Assembly: GCF_033118175.1 (NCBI RefSeq)
Contig: NC_083714.1
Span: 5,952,001-6,016,000, forward strand
Direction: 5' to 3'
DNA from: Dama dama
Lineage: Eukaryota; Chordata; Mammalia; Artiodactyla; Cervidae
Length of the DNA stretch: 64,000 bases
The notes below the pieces were generated by a model. That model was not told where the DNA came from. It saw only the letters and a list, made by a program, of their open reading frames with translations, and made no database searches. The translations under genes were made by a program, and so were the position numbers. Positions 23,707 to 34,019 of the stretch are shown one piece after another (the stretch's first letter is position 1; every line of letters begins with the position of its first letter).

Positions 23707-24177
23707 TGTATGGCCTAAGCAGTAGTTAAATGACAATTTTTCTTCTAATGTAACCACAACACATTAATGCTGTGTTGAAAAAGAAAATCTCTCCCTGGGT
23801 TAAAGAACATCACTGAAAACAAGCAAGAGTTTTTGAGTTTTGTTTTAATGTCATTTTATCAAGACCCTTAGCTCAAGAGGGGGCTCCAGCCCAAACGGGT
23901 CAAATCAGAGACAGTGAGTTCACCCAAAGTCACTTAGTCATTCAACAAACGCTGCCAAGCGCTATGTGGAAAAGTTAGTAGCTTTGCTTACCGGTGGGGG
24001 CAGAAATGATTACAGGATTAGTGATCATCAGTATGATAAAAACAAATTCCTACTGTCAACATCAAGGTTTCTCACCACAATTTCCTAGGTGCAAACACCT
24101 TATTCGCTACACGTTTTAAGTAAATTGAGTGCAGTCTGCTCTGCAGAAACTCCCTTATGGATACCAACACCTTGCAA

Positions 24178-24362
24178 GTGTTCATAACTCAGTCGTGTCT
24201 GAGTCTTTGTGACCCCGTGGTCTGTAGCCCACCAGGCTTCTCTGTCTATGGGATTCTCCAGGCAAGAACACTGGAGTGGGTTGCCATTTCCTTCCCCAGG
24301 GGATATTCCTGACCCAGATATTGAACCCAGGTCTCCCGCATTGCAGGCTGACTCTTTACCAA
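24178..24362 (-). mobile_element. Bov-tA SINE, head end lost
   Basis: Reversed Bov-tA from 'ataactcagtcgtgtctg' to 'ggctgactctttaccaac'. The final 'accagggaagcc' part is missing. Confidence 0.85.
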
Positions 24363-24439
24363 CATCTTAGAGTCACCACAATTCCGTGGTATGCTGGGAA
24401 ATGTGTAAGGATCGCGATGGGGTGGGGACAGGCTGGTGT

Positions 24440-24698
24440 GTCGTGCACACCCACAGCCAGGGCGTGACATCACTGAATTGTGACAGCACTGAATGCAGAG
24501 CTTGGGTGGGGGCAGACGTGTGTGTGTGTGTCTGTGTCTGTGTGTGTGTGCAGACTGGTGGGAGGGCAGACTGGTGTGTGTGTGTGTGTGTGTGTGGAGA
24601 CTGGTGTGGTAGGACAGATGGGTGTGTGTGGGGGGCAGACTGGTGTGTATGTGTGTGTGTGCAGATTGGTGTGTGTCAGTGTGTGTGTACATACTGGT

Positions 24699-24729
<31 letters not shown>

Positions 24730-25703
24730 CACGCACAGACTGGTGTGGGGGTCAGAGTGGTGTGTGTGTGTGTTGCACATGCACAACTAGGGTGTGACAC
24801 GACTGAATTGTGACGCTACTGAATGCAGAACTGGGGCAGGGGCAGACTGGTGTGTGTGTGTGTCTGTGCGCGTATGCAGACTGGTGGGGGGGCAGACTGG
24901 TGTGTGTGTGGAGACTAGTGTGGTGGGATAGATGGGTGTGTGTGGGGGGCAGACTGGTGTGTGTGTGTGTGTGGTGCGGGCAGGGGGCAGACTGGTGTGG
25001 AGGGGCAGACTAGTGTGTGTGTGTATGTAGGCAGACTGGTGTGTGTGGGGCAGACTGGTGTGTGTGTGTGTGTGTGTGTGTGTGTTGCACAGGCACAGTA
25101 AGGGCGTGACATCACTGAATTGTGACGGCGCTGAACACGGAGCTGGGACAGAGGCAGACTAGTGTGTGGGGGGGGGCAGACTGGTGGGGGGGGCAGACTG
25201 ATGTGTGTGTGTGAACAGACTGGTGTGAGTGTGTGTGTGCGCAGATTGGTGTAGGGGCATAGACTGGTGTGTGCAGGGGGCAGATTGATGTGTGTGTGTG
25301 TGTGTGTAAACTGGTGTGAGTGTGTGTCTGTGTGTGTGTACAGACTTGTGTGGAGTGTTAGACTGCTGTGTGGGGGGGGCAGACTGATGTGTGTTGTGTT
25401 GCACACCCACAGCCAGGGCGTGACATCACGGAATTGTGACGCTACTGAATGCGGAGCTGGGGCAGGGGCAGACTGGTGTGTGTGTGTGTCTGTGTGTCTT
25501 AGACATGCCCAGCCAGGGCGTGACATCACGGAATTGTGACGCTACTGAATGCGGAGCTGGGGCAGGGGCAGACTGGTGTGTGTGTGTGTCTGTGTGTGTG
25601 TCTGTGCGCGTGCGCGCGTATGCAGACTGGTGGGGGGGCAGACTGGTGTGTGTGTGTGGAGACTAGTGTGGTGGGATAGATGGGTGTGTGTGGGGGGCAG
25701 ACT

Positions 25704-25746
<43 letters not shown>

Positions 25747-26345
25747 TGGGGGCAGGGGGCAGACTGGTGTGGAGGGGCAGACTAGTGTGTGTGTGTATGT
25801 AGGCAGACTGGTGTGTGTGGGGCAGACTGGTGTGTGTGTGTGTGTGTGTGTGTGTGTTGCACAGGCACAGTAAGGGCGTGACATCACTGAATTGTGACGA
25901 CGCTGAACACGGAGCTGGGACAGGGGCAGACTAGTGTGGGGGGGGTGGCAGACTGGTGGGGGGGGCAGACTGATGTGTGTGTGTGAACAGACTGGTGTGA
26001 GTGTGTGTGTGTGCAGATTGGTGTAGGGGCATAGACTGGTGTGTGGAAGGGGCAGATTGATGTGTGCGTGTGTGTGTGTAAACTGGTGTGAGTGTGTGTC
26101 TGTGTGTGTGTACAAATCTGTGCGGAGTGTTAGACTGCTGTGTGTGGGGGGCAGACTGATGTGTGTTGTGTTGCACACCCACAGCCAGGGCGTGACATCA
26201 CAGAATTGTGACGCTACTGAATGCGGAGCTGGGGCAGGGGCAGACTGGTGTGTGTGTGTGTGTGTGTCTGTGTCTGTCTTGGACACGCACAGCCAGGGCG
26301 TGGTGACATCACGGAATTGTGACGGCGCTGAACGCGGAGCTGGGA
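24440..26345. repeat. GT-rich minisatellite with higher-order structure
   Basis: About 1.9 kb of (GT)n-rich sequence built on CAGACTGGTGTGTG words. It is punctuated by eight copies of a conserved anchor (consensus about GCGTGACATCAC.GAATTGTGAC...CTGAA..CGGAGCTGG) starting near 24464, 24794, 25106, 25420, 25520, 25878, 26192 and 26303. The block 24794-25419 is repeated as 25520-26191, a larger tandem duplication joined by a 100-bp short unit. It lies in FUNDC2 intron 1, about 1 kb from exon 1. Long open frames across it are repeat artefacts. Confidence 0.93.
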
Positions 26346-26567
26346 AGAGGTGCGGGGCTATCTCCACCACATGGACACGACAGCTGTCCATAACCGAAGA
26401 GTACAGATAACAGTGAAAAATGGCAAATAATAAAGAAAGAATGAATTCTGAGTCCTTCCACTCTTGTGTTTTAAACAGAATTTCTGTAACCTTGTTTATA
26501 TAAGTTTATAAAACTCATTCAAGTATATATGTTTATATGAGTTTTCAGTAATGGCTCTGTGAGGCAG

Positions 26568-26777
26568 TGAAAGTGAAGTTGCTCAGTCGTGTTCGACTCT
26601 TTGCGACCCCACGGACTGCAGCCCACCAGGCTCCTCCGTCCATGGATTTTTCCAGGCAAGAGTAACTGGAGCGGGTGGCCATTTCCTTCTCCAGGGGATC
26701 TTCCCTACCCAGGGATCATACCCAGGTATCCCGCATTGCAGGCAGACGCTTTACCATCTGAGCCACCATGGAAACCC
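26568..26777 (-). mobile_element. Bov-tA SINE
   Basis: Reversed Bov-tA from 'agtgaaagtgaagttgctcag' to 'ctgagccaccatggaaaccc'. It lies between the minisatellite and FUNDC2 exon 1. Confidence 0.92.
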
Positions 26778-27322
26778 AGTGAGACAGTAGTGAACTGAAT
26801 ATAGTCTGCAGCATTCACAGTGGGACAAGAAGCAGGACTTCAAAAGACTTGGTCCACTGTGTATTTGATTACAGGGACTCCGCTTTTTATTTTTCTGGGA
26901 CTCCTGACTATGCAGACTACAGAGATGATTTCCAAGAACCGTACCCTATGTCCGCTTTCAAACCCATCAAAGCGCCAGGAGGGGCAGCCCGCACACAGAA
27001 CGACCCGCCGGAAGTCTCCGGGTTCCCGACCGCTTCTGAGAACACAGACCAAAAGTTGCCTGGCCCAGGCTGCCTGGGAGGGGCCGGAAGGCGGAGGAGC
27101 CTGCCCCGCGCCGACCCCCCCCCGGAAAAGCTCGGCTCTAGCGCGGCCGCTGACCTTGGCCGGGCCCGGCCCGAGTCTCAGCGCTCTCCCCCGCCCCTGA
27201 GCCGAGCGGGCTCCTCGGGGCGGGGAGCGCGGCCTGGCCTGGGAGGCGCGGAGCCCGTCCCCTTCCGGAGCCCGGGAAGGCGGCTCCTCGCGGCGCCACC
27301 AGGGGCCCGTGCCCGCCCTTAC

Positions 27323-27455
27323 CTTGACTGGCGGCAGCCATTTCGGCGAGCTCGTCTCGCGATGACACCCGCGGGGCTTCGCCGCGGGAGGACGCGGAGT
27401 GGCGCGCCGCCGTCTGCGCGAGCTGGCTTCCGGTACGTGGGGTACATGTTTCCAT
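27323..27455 (-). CDS. FUNDC2: FUNDC2 exon 1 (start codon exon)
   Basis: ATG at 27453-27455 opens METCTPRTGSQL, matching the human N-terminus. An in-frame ATG 75 bp upstream (27530) opens an extra 25 residues that the family lacks, so 27455 was chosen. The exon ends CAAG|GTAAGG after 44 codons plus one base. A further in-frame Met occurs at residue 39 (MAAASQG). Confidence 0.95.
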
Positions 27456-27588
27456 TCCCACGGCGGCGGCGGAAGAGGCCAGGCGGGGCGCGGGCTGTCC
27501 CCTCCCCTTCTCGGCGCGCTGGAGCGTCACAAAGCCCTGGGGGGCGGGGCTACAAGCGCCGTGGCCCCGCCCCCCGGAGGGCCAGGCC

Positions 27589-27599
27589 GCGCGTGCGCA
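27589..27599. promoter_or_regulatory. NRF1-type binding site
   Basis: GCGCGTGCGCA is the reverse complement of TGCGCACGCGC and fits the palindromic NRF1 consensus. It lies about 135 bp upstream of the FUNDC2 ATG. NRF1 drives many nuclear genes for mitochondrial proteins, which suits FUNDC2. Binding is inferred. Confidence 0.6.
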
Positions 27600-27629
27600 G
27601 AAAGCCTCTCGCGGCCGTGCTGGCTCCCC

Positions 27630-27637
27630 ACTTCCGG
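27630..27637. promoter_or_regulatory. ETS/GABP-type site
   Basis: ACTTCCGG equals the ETS/GABPA core CCGGAAGT on the minus strand. It lies about 40 bp beyond the NRF1-type site in the same promoter. NRF1 plus GABP (NRF2) is a frequent pairing in mitochondrial-protein promoters. Confidence 0.55.
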
Positions 27638-27720
27638 TCCCGCTCGCTGGTCGCTGGGAAGAGGGTTCCTTTCAGTTACCCGCTAAAGGTTACGTGGCGT
27701 TTCCCTTGCGAACGTTGCTT

Positions 27721-28435
27721 CGCTCCTTCCTTTACGAAAAAGTTCAAAGGTGGGCTTGTGGTGGTTATTCATGTCAACACTGACCACGTACTTATCACTG
27801 CCCCAGCCCCAAGCGACAATTGTCGCTGTGACTCCGTCCCAGTTCACGGCGACACCGCCTTGCCAGAAACCTTGCTTTTATTCCAATGCTTCCGTCTCGG
27901 CCCAAATGGCCCTCAGGGAACAGGCCACCTGCTTTCGTACCATTAAACCTGGTCCTCACGGCTGTGGCCAGAGATCACGACCCTCCCTTGCACAGAACCC
28001 TACCATGGCTCCCTAGAGCCTTCAGTGTACAAGTCACAGGCCCCTTACTGAAATGTAAGCTTCTGACATTTGCGCGTAAGGCACGCATGTAAGGCACGCA
28101 TCCCATGACCATTGGCATTTAAAATTGCGACCTGGTTCATCTCTCCTCCCCCTTCTCATACTTTACTTTCTTCTGGGGCGCAGTTCTTAGTTCACCTGAC
28201 ATACATAAGGGACCCCTGTCTTACAGGTATTGCTTAGCGTCTCTAAGTTGATGGTTTTCCCTGCTGTGCACCCGGTGTTTGTGTAAGACTGTGTCTGATT
28301 AGGACAAATGAGCCGTTGTGTGCTCTTTGGCGAACCACTTCACCACTCTGCCCCTTAGATGGTGCACCTGTACTTACTTTGCAGTCTCACTGTGAGGATT
28401 AAATCACATAAAGTGTAAAGCATTTGACAGAGTTC
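27721..28435. other. FUNDC2-F8 intergenic stretch, nothing recognised
   Basis: GC falls off from the FUNDC2 island. No exon or named repeat was seen. Confidence 0.5.
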
Positions 28436-28551
28436 AGTTCAGTCGCTCAGTCGTCTCCGACTCTTTGTGACCCCATGGACTGCAGCTTGCCAGGCTTCCC
28501 TGTCCATCACCAACTCCTGGAGCTTACTCAAATTCATGTCCAAGAGTCGCC
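28436..28551 (-). mobile_element. BovB LINE 3' tail fragment
   Basis: Reversed BovB end, 'agttcagttcagtcgctcagtcg' through 'tccatcaccaactcctggag'. About 115 bp long. Confidence 0.85.
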
Positions 28552-28590
28552 AGCGTCACTGCCGTAGTTATCACGCTCTTTTGTAACTAG

Positions 28591-28790
28591 AGGCTTTCCT
28601 GGTGGCTCAGACTGTAAAGAATCTGCCTGCGACACAGGAGACCTGAGTTCGATCCCTAGATCAGGAAGATCCTCTGGCAGAGGTGGCTACACACTCTAGT
28701 ATTCTTGCCAGGAGAATTCCATGGATCGAGGAGCCTGGCGGGCTACAGTCCATGGGGCCTCAAACTAGTCAGACACAACTAGGCAACTGA
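28591..28790 (+). mobile_element. Bov-tA SINE
   Basis: Forward head GGCTTTCCTGGTGGCTCAGAC with the BovA body ending 'cagacacaactaggcaactga'. Confidence 0.9.
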
Positions 28791-28904
28791 CCCTCATGGT
28801 AACTATGTATCTACTTTTATGTCTACGCTGCTGTGCTATGACTCCCATAAGGCATGAAATGGATTTTATTCATCTCTGAAGCATGGACGTATTGGAAAAG
28901 GGTT

Positions 28905-29040
28905 AGGAGCATGACTTCTGGAGCTAGATTAAATCTTTTTCTCATGCTACAGTTTACAAACTGTGTGACCATGGCCAGGATGCCTAACCTCTCCCTGCTT
29001 CAGTTTCATGACCTGTATGATGAAGACAAGAATGCTTGTT
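28905..29040. repeat. MIR SINE
   Basis: Core features: 'catgacttctggagctagatta', 'aactgtgtgacc', 'cctaacctctccctgcttcagtttcatgacctgta'. This is an ancient mammalian MIR copy between the two genes. Confidence 0.75.
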
Positions 29041-29769
29041 GCCTTAGAAAGCACTTAGAAGACTTCCTGGAATATATTACATGCCCGCTATTATCTCTGC
29101 AAAGTTGTGTCTAGCAGAGAGAAGGTCTCAGCAAATATTTAACCAAGGGGGTTTCTTCCTGATTGTTTTCAAACCTGACAATACCTTACCAATTGCTCCC
29201 AGTCAATTCTTATACGTGTACAACTGGACTCTGCATGATAACACTTCTTATAGAAACCCTGACAAAGATTCTTATTAGCTCCTGTTCTTTGAGACCCTTA
29301 AGGGAGGTTCTCACGCCTGCTAATATGCATTAAACTGAATACAGTTTCTGTTTGAGTGCAGCATGGCTATATTTTGATGTAAGGAAATAGAGCCTATACT
29401 CTGGCCAAATGTAAACAACCTTAAGAAGCATCAGGTAGAAACAGTGCCAGAAACATAAATACATGGATGCTAGGTAGTTCTGAGTGCTCTGTAGGAAAAT
29501 GAAGCCAATCAATATGGCCCACATATTGATGGTGTCAATGTAGGCAGAGAGCTTACAGTGTCAAGGCGCTGGTCCATATATGAGCTCATTAGAAGGCAAA
29601 ACTTGAGCCAGGAGAGTGGAACCATGTGGTGATCTGGGGAAAGGTAGAGGAGATGGCAGGTGCTAAGATTCAGGTGCTTGGTGTTTTAGAACAAGGCCAG
29701 TAGCCGGACTGAGATGAAACCTTAGAGGTAGGGGAAAAGGACATGCAAACCATCAGGAAGACTCTAAAG

Positions 29770-29975
29770 TGAAGTCCCTCAGTCATGTCTGACTCTTTTG
29801 AGACCCCATGGACTGTAGCCCACCAGGCTCCTCCATCCATGGAATTTTCTAAGCAAGAGTACTGGAGTGGGTGGCCATTGCCTTCTCCAGGGGATCTTCC
29901 CAACCCAGGGATCAAACCTGGGTCTCCCACATTGTGGGCAGATGCTTTACCATCTGAGCCACCAGGGAATCCCTT
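29770..29975 (-). mobile_element. Bov-tA SINE
   Basis: Reversed Bov-tA from 'aaagtgaagtccctcagtc' to 'ctgagccaccagggaatccc'. It lies about 0.6 kb upstream of the F8 start codon. Confidence 0.92.
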
Positions 29976-30339
29976 AGGGAAGACTCTAGGACATGGTCCA
30001 AATGTAAGCTATTGCTCTGAATGAGGTCAGAAGCTGGTGGAGGGTTCTGGGCAAAGAAGTGACTGGATCTGCTTTATGGTTTTAAAGGTCATTCAGTGGT
30101 GTCTGCACAAGGGGCAAGGGGAGAAGCAGGGGTGACTCTCAGCATACGGGTTGCTCTTGCTCATGCATGGATTCCAGAATCTTCGACATCCTGAGTGACT
30201 CTTCTTCCTGCTGTTAAGAAAGAGGGTTGGAGGCCACCGGGAATATGAAGACAGCTCGGTGCTCCTCTTCACCTGGGCCCACTTCTTCCTTTTCTCCAAG
30301 GTTCTGAGCAAAGCAATAGTCTCGGGCCCCTGCTGCTTT

Positions 30340-30650
30340 CAGAGGTGAATGGGTTAAGCTTGAGCTCAGCCTTCCTCTTCCTACTCACTTCTTCCTGTGG
30401 CAGCTTCCCACTGCCCAGAAGGAAGCAATCCTATCTGCCACTGCTGAGCGCTCATGCTGCTCTCAAGTCCCCTAAAGACTTTCAGAAAACTTTGGGACTT
30501 TTCACAAAATCATAGAAAATTTACCTTTCTTTTTTTTGTTTTTGTTTTTTTTTTTGTTTGTTTGTTTGTTTTGCCTCCTGGAAGCCTACGATATTCTTAG
30601 AGAACTGATCTTTAGCTTCTCCAATCGAACATTTTCCAGCCATCAGAGCC
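30340..30650 (+). promoter_or_regulatory. F8: F8 proximal promoter and 5' UTR region
   Basis: The region just upstream of the F8 ATG resembles the human F8 leader in order: 'ttgggacttttca', a T-rich run, 'cctcctgg', 'cttctcca.t.gaacattt', then the ATG. The human leader is about 170 nt, so transcription probably starts near 30.47-30.48 kb. There is no CpG island, which fits a tissue-restricted gene. The exact start site is not visible. Confidence 0.6.
30528..30572. repeat. T-rich / (TTTG)n tract in the F8 leader
   Basis: Runs of T broken by G and ending in repeated TTTG units occupy the place where I recall a short T6 run in the human leader. It lies about 80-120 nt before the ATG. Confidence 0.8.
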
Positions 30651-30796
30651 ATGCACATCGAGCTCTCCACCTGCTTCTTTCTGTGCCTCTGGCCATGCAG
30701 CTTCGGTGCCATCAGAAGATACTACCTGGGCGCAGTGGAACTGTCCTGGGACTATAAGCGAAGTGAACTGCTCAGTGACCTGCACGTGAACACGAG
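30651..30796 (+). CDS. F8: F8 exon 1: signal peptide and start of A1
   Basis: ATG opens MHIELSTCFFLCLWPCSFGA, a 19-20-residue hydrophobic signal peptide. The mature-type start IRRYYLGAVELSWDY follows, the conserved ferroxidase-like A-domain opening. The exon holds 48 codons plus two bases and ends in an AG|GTAAAC donor. It is one codon longer than human exon 1 in the stretch before the junction (LLSDLHVNT). Confidence 0.96.
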
Positions 30797-30799
30797 GTA

Positions 30800-32028
30800 A
30801 ACCCAGGTTCTAGAGACACTGGGCAGGATGGTGGGTGTGGGACTCTGGCTGGTGGAAGATACAGACATGGGTTACAGTAGCTGTGATGCTACTGAAGCCC
30901 TAAAGAGTATTTCCAAGTCTGTGCCAATCCTTTTCATAGATCTAACCTATTTGTTGATTTTTTTTTCCCCTATCTTGTCCATGCTTCTCTTTGTCACATG
31001 CTGCCACTCTGGAAACTAGAGAGTGGAAAAGAGTGAGGGCAGAGAGGCAAGTAGCATAAGAGATGGAACAAAACTTCTATCAGGGAGAAGAGCAACAAGA
31101 CCCATCAGTATTACCCAGTTTTGGTGTAAGGATAGAATTAACCATGAATTCAGAAGCTTTTCATCTTTTCCGGGTTCTGGAGCATTTGGGGAGAGTAGGA
31201 TTAAATAATCTTTCCAATATTATCTATGGCCATTGATTTAGTCAGATTTTCTACCTATTCTTCGGTCAATGTTCATTTATATACATTTTCCTAGAAAGCA
31301 ATCCATCATCCCTAGATTTTATAGAGTATTGGAATCAAGTTACTTAGTAGTTGTGTGATATTGTTAACCTCTTTTGTGTCTGTAGTTATATTTATGTTCT
31401 TAGCTTGTGTATGTTCTCATTACTTCTCTTAAAAGTAATATTTTCAGGACGTTTCTGGATTTTATTGCTTTTGTCAGCAACCTGCATCTTTTGGGTCTAT
31501 GAATTTCCATTTTTACTTTCATCGGTTCATTTCTGCTTCATTACTTCCGTTGGTCCATTTTGTTGATCTAATTGTTTGCTTATTGAGTTAAATGCTGAGA
31601 GCATTTATTTACAATTTTGTGGTGTTTTCTTTAAATGTGTATTATAAAGTTTTAAGCCCAGTACATACTTGATGGTAATGTAAATATTAAATATGGTCAT
31701 GTCATACAAGCATTGCAATCTTTTTTGTTCTGTTTGCTTTGCTCCCTACATTTCTTCTACCTGAACCTGCTTCTTGATTATCCCCAATTGGGTACCCTAG
31801 TATGGTAATATAGATTCATGAACACACATGTATTCACATATATGCAAATAAAGATTTTCTTTGTCATTGTTTGTTTTATAAAAATAGGATACTATACATT
31901 TTTGTCACTCATTAACACCAAATGGAATCCGGTGCAAGTCAATTTAATGACTACGTAAAATTTAATGGCTATGTAAAATTCCATATTATTCAAGTTTCTT
32001 TTTTGGCCATTATACCCTGTATCATTAT
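30800..32028 (+). other. F8: F8 intron 1, first part, nothing recognised
   Basis: AT-rich intron sequence with no named element. Non-exonic. Confidence 0.5.
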
Positions 32029-33515
32029 ATCAGTTCAGTTCAGTTCAGTCGCTCAGTCGTGTCCCACTTGTTGCAACCCCATGGACTGCAGCACGCCAGG
32101 CCTCCCTGTCCATCGTCAACTCCTGGAGTTTACTCAAGCTCATGTCCACTGAGTTGGTAATGCCATCCAACCAACTCATCTTCTGCCATCCCATTCTTCT
32201 CCTGCCTTCAATCTTTTCCAGCATCAGGGTCTTTCCCAATGAGTCAGTTCTTTGCATCAGATGGCTAAAGTATTGGAGTTTCAGCTTCAGCATCAGTCCT
32301 TCGAATGAATAGTCAGGACCTATTTTCCTTTAGGATGGACTGGTTGGATCTCCTTGCAGTCCAAGGAACTCTCAGGAGTCTTCTCCAACACCACAGTTCA
32401 AAAGCATCATTTCTTTGGTGCTCAGCCTTCTTTATAGTCCAACTGTCACATCCATACATAACTACTGGAAAAACCATAGCTTTGACAATTCAGACCTTTG
32501 TCAGCAAAGCAACATATCTGCTTTTTAATATGCTGTCTAGGTATGTCATAGCTTTTCTTCCAAGGAGCAAGTGTCTTTTAATTTTGTGGCAGCAGTCACC
32601 ATCAGCAGTGATCTTGGAGCCCAAGAAAATACAGTACATCACTGTTTCCATTGTTTCCCCATCTATTTGCCATGAATGATGGGACAGGATGCCATGATCT
32701 TTGTTTTTGAATGTTGAGTTTTAAGCCAGCTTTTTCACTCTCCTCTTTCACTTTCATCAAGAGCCTCTTTTGTTCCTCTTCACTTTCTGCCATTAGGGTG
32801 GTGTCATCTGCATATCTGAGGTTATTGATATTTCTCCCAGCAATCTTGATTCCAGCTTGTGCTTCATCCAGTCCAGCGTTTCTCATGATGTACTCTGCAT
32901 ATCAGTTAAATAAGCAGGGTGACAGTATACAGCCTTGATGTACTCCTTTCCCAATTTGGAACCAGTCCATTGTTTCATGTCTGGTTCTAACTGTTGCTTC
33001 TTGACCTGCATACAGGTTTTGCAGGAGGTAGGTAAGGTGGTTTGGTATTCCCATCTCTTTAAGAATTCTCCACTGTTTGTTGTGATCCACACAGTCAAAG
33101 GCTTTAGTGTAGTCAATGAAGCAGAAGTAGGTGTTTTTCTTGAATTCTCTTGCTTTTTCTATGATCCAACAGATGTTGGCTATTTGATTTCTGGTTCCTC
33201 TGCCTTTTCTAAATTCAGCTTGAACATCTGGACATTCTTGGTTCACATACTGTTGAAACCTGGCTTGAGCATTTTGAGAATTTTGAGCATTACTATGTTA
33301 CCATGTGAAATGAGTGCAATTGTGCGGTAGTTTGAACATTCTTTGGCACTGCCCTTCTTTGGGATTGGAATGAAAACTGATCTTTCCCAGTCCTGTGACC
33401 ACTGCTGAGTTTTTATATTTGCTTGCATATTGAGTGCAGCACTTTCACAGCATCATCTTTTAGGATTTGAAATAGCTCAACTGGAATTCCATCACATCCA
33501 CTAGCTGTGTTCGTA
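32029..33515 (-). mobile_element. BovB LINE, about 1.5 kb, 5'-truncated
   Basis: The minus strand carries the BovB tail, the C-terminal region and most of the reverse transcriptase. The catalytic box reads YADD (near 32800) and the AFDCVDHN motif is recognisable (near 33090). Frameshifts and stops split it into at least three frames. It lies in F8 intron 1, antisense to F8. Confidence 0.93.
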
Positions 33516-33519
33516 GCAG

Positions 33520-33690
33520 TTTGCAATAACATCTACTTATTATCTCACAGTTTCAGTGGGTCAGAAATCCAGGTGGGCTCAACTAGGAACTCAACTTGGA
33601 ATCATACAAGGCCAAAATCAAGGTGTTTACAGGGCTGTGGTCCTTACTGGAGGCTCCAGCTTGGGGGAGTAGGAGGAAACCCACTTCCAG
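33520..33690. repeat. Old interspersed repeat fragment
   Basis: Words such as 'cttattatctcacagtttcagtgggtcagaaatcc' and 'aaatcaaggtgtt' belong to an old mammalian dispersed repeat that I cannot name with confidence. Confidence 0.4.
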
Positions 33691-34019
33691 GCTCAATTGG
33701 AATTTAGTTCCTTCTTTCAGTTTCCATGCAGTGCCGTCCATCTTCATGCTAACAAGTGTACATCAAGTCTCTTTCATGCTTCAAATCTAACTTCAATTTC
33801 CATGACATCTGTTAAAACTTCTGCTCTGTCTCCCTCTTCCACTTTTAAGAATCCTCATGGTTACATTGGACCCACCCAGACATTTCAAGATCCTGTTCCC
33901 ATCTCAAGATCAACTGAGTAACAACCTTAATTCCATCTGTCAAGTTTCTTCTACCATGTTAACAGAACATATTCCTGAGCATAACACCAAGGGGCAGAGG
34001 TCATAAGGGACATTTTCCC

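Larger units (their letters stand above)
8529..27455 (-). other. FUNDC2: FUNDC2 gene, complete coding region in five exons
   Basis: FUN14 domain-containing protein 2 is a small mitochondrial outer-membrane protein. From the literature on the family it binds phosphoinositide and supports AKT survival signalling in platelets, and it is a paralogue of the mitophagy receptor FUNDC1. The five exons (27323-27455, 21862-22012, 15267-15342, 11323-11454, 8529-8606) have GT-AG edges and compatible phases. They sum to 570 bp including the stop, 189 residues, the same length as human FUNDC2. Order in the protein: variable N-terminus; FUN14 domain with a WWR motif; a hydrophobic glycine-rich segment spanning exons 2 and 3; a charged lysine-rich linker in exon 4; a C-terminal hydrophobic hairpin in exon 5. 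It lies head-to-head with F8, as in other mammals. No disabling change was seen. Confidence 0.96.
26990..27720 (-). promoter_or_regulatory. FUNDC2: GC/CpG-rich island with FUNDC2 promoter
   Basis: A sharp rise in GC and CpG over this block contains FUNDC2 exon 1. No TATA box is visible; instead there are GC boxes (for example GGGGCGGGGC at 27541-27550), an NRF1-type site and ETS-type sites upstream of the start codon on the minus strand. This is a housekeeping-type promoter. Island limits were judged by eye. Confidence 0.85.

Noticed and set aside
24440..26345. CRISPR-like array (regular anchors with variable spacers)
   Set aside because: The anchors are unevenly spaced (100-358 bp), spacers are GT repeats, no cas genes occur and the DNA is mammalian. 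It is a minisatellite.
24246..26391. Long His/Thr- or Val/Cys-rich open frames on both strands
   Set aside because: They are translations of the (GT)n minisatellite in several frames at once and have no coding signature.
26849..27946. A 365-residue open frame on the plus strand across the CpG island
   Set aside because: It is antisense to FUNDC2 exon 1 and its promoter. Its composition (Arg/Pro/Gly/Ala) is what stop-poor GC-rich DNA gives, and no domain is recognisable.
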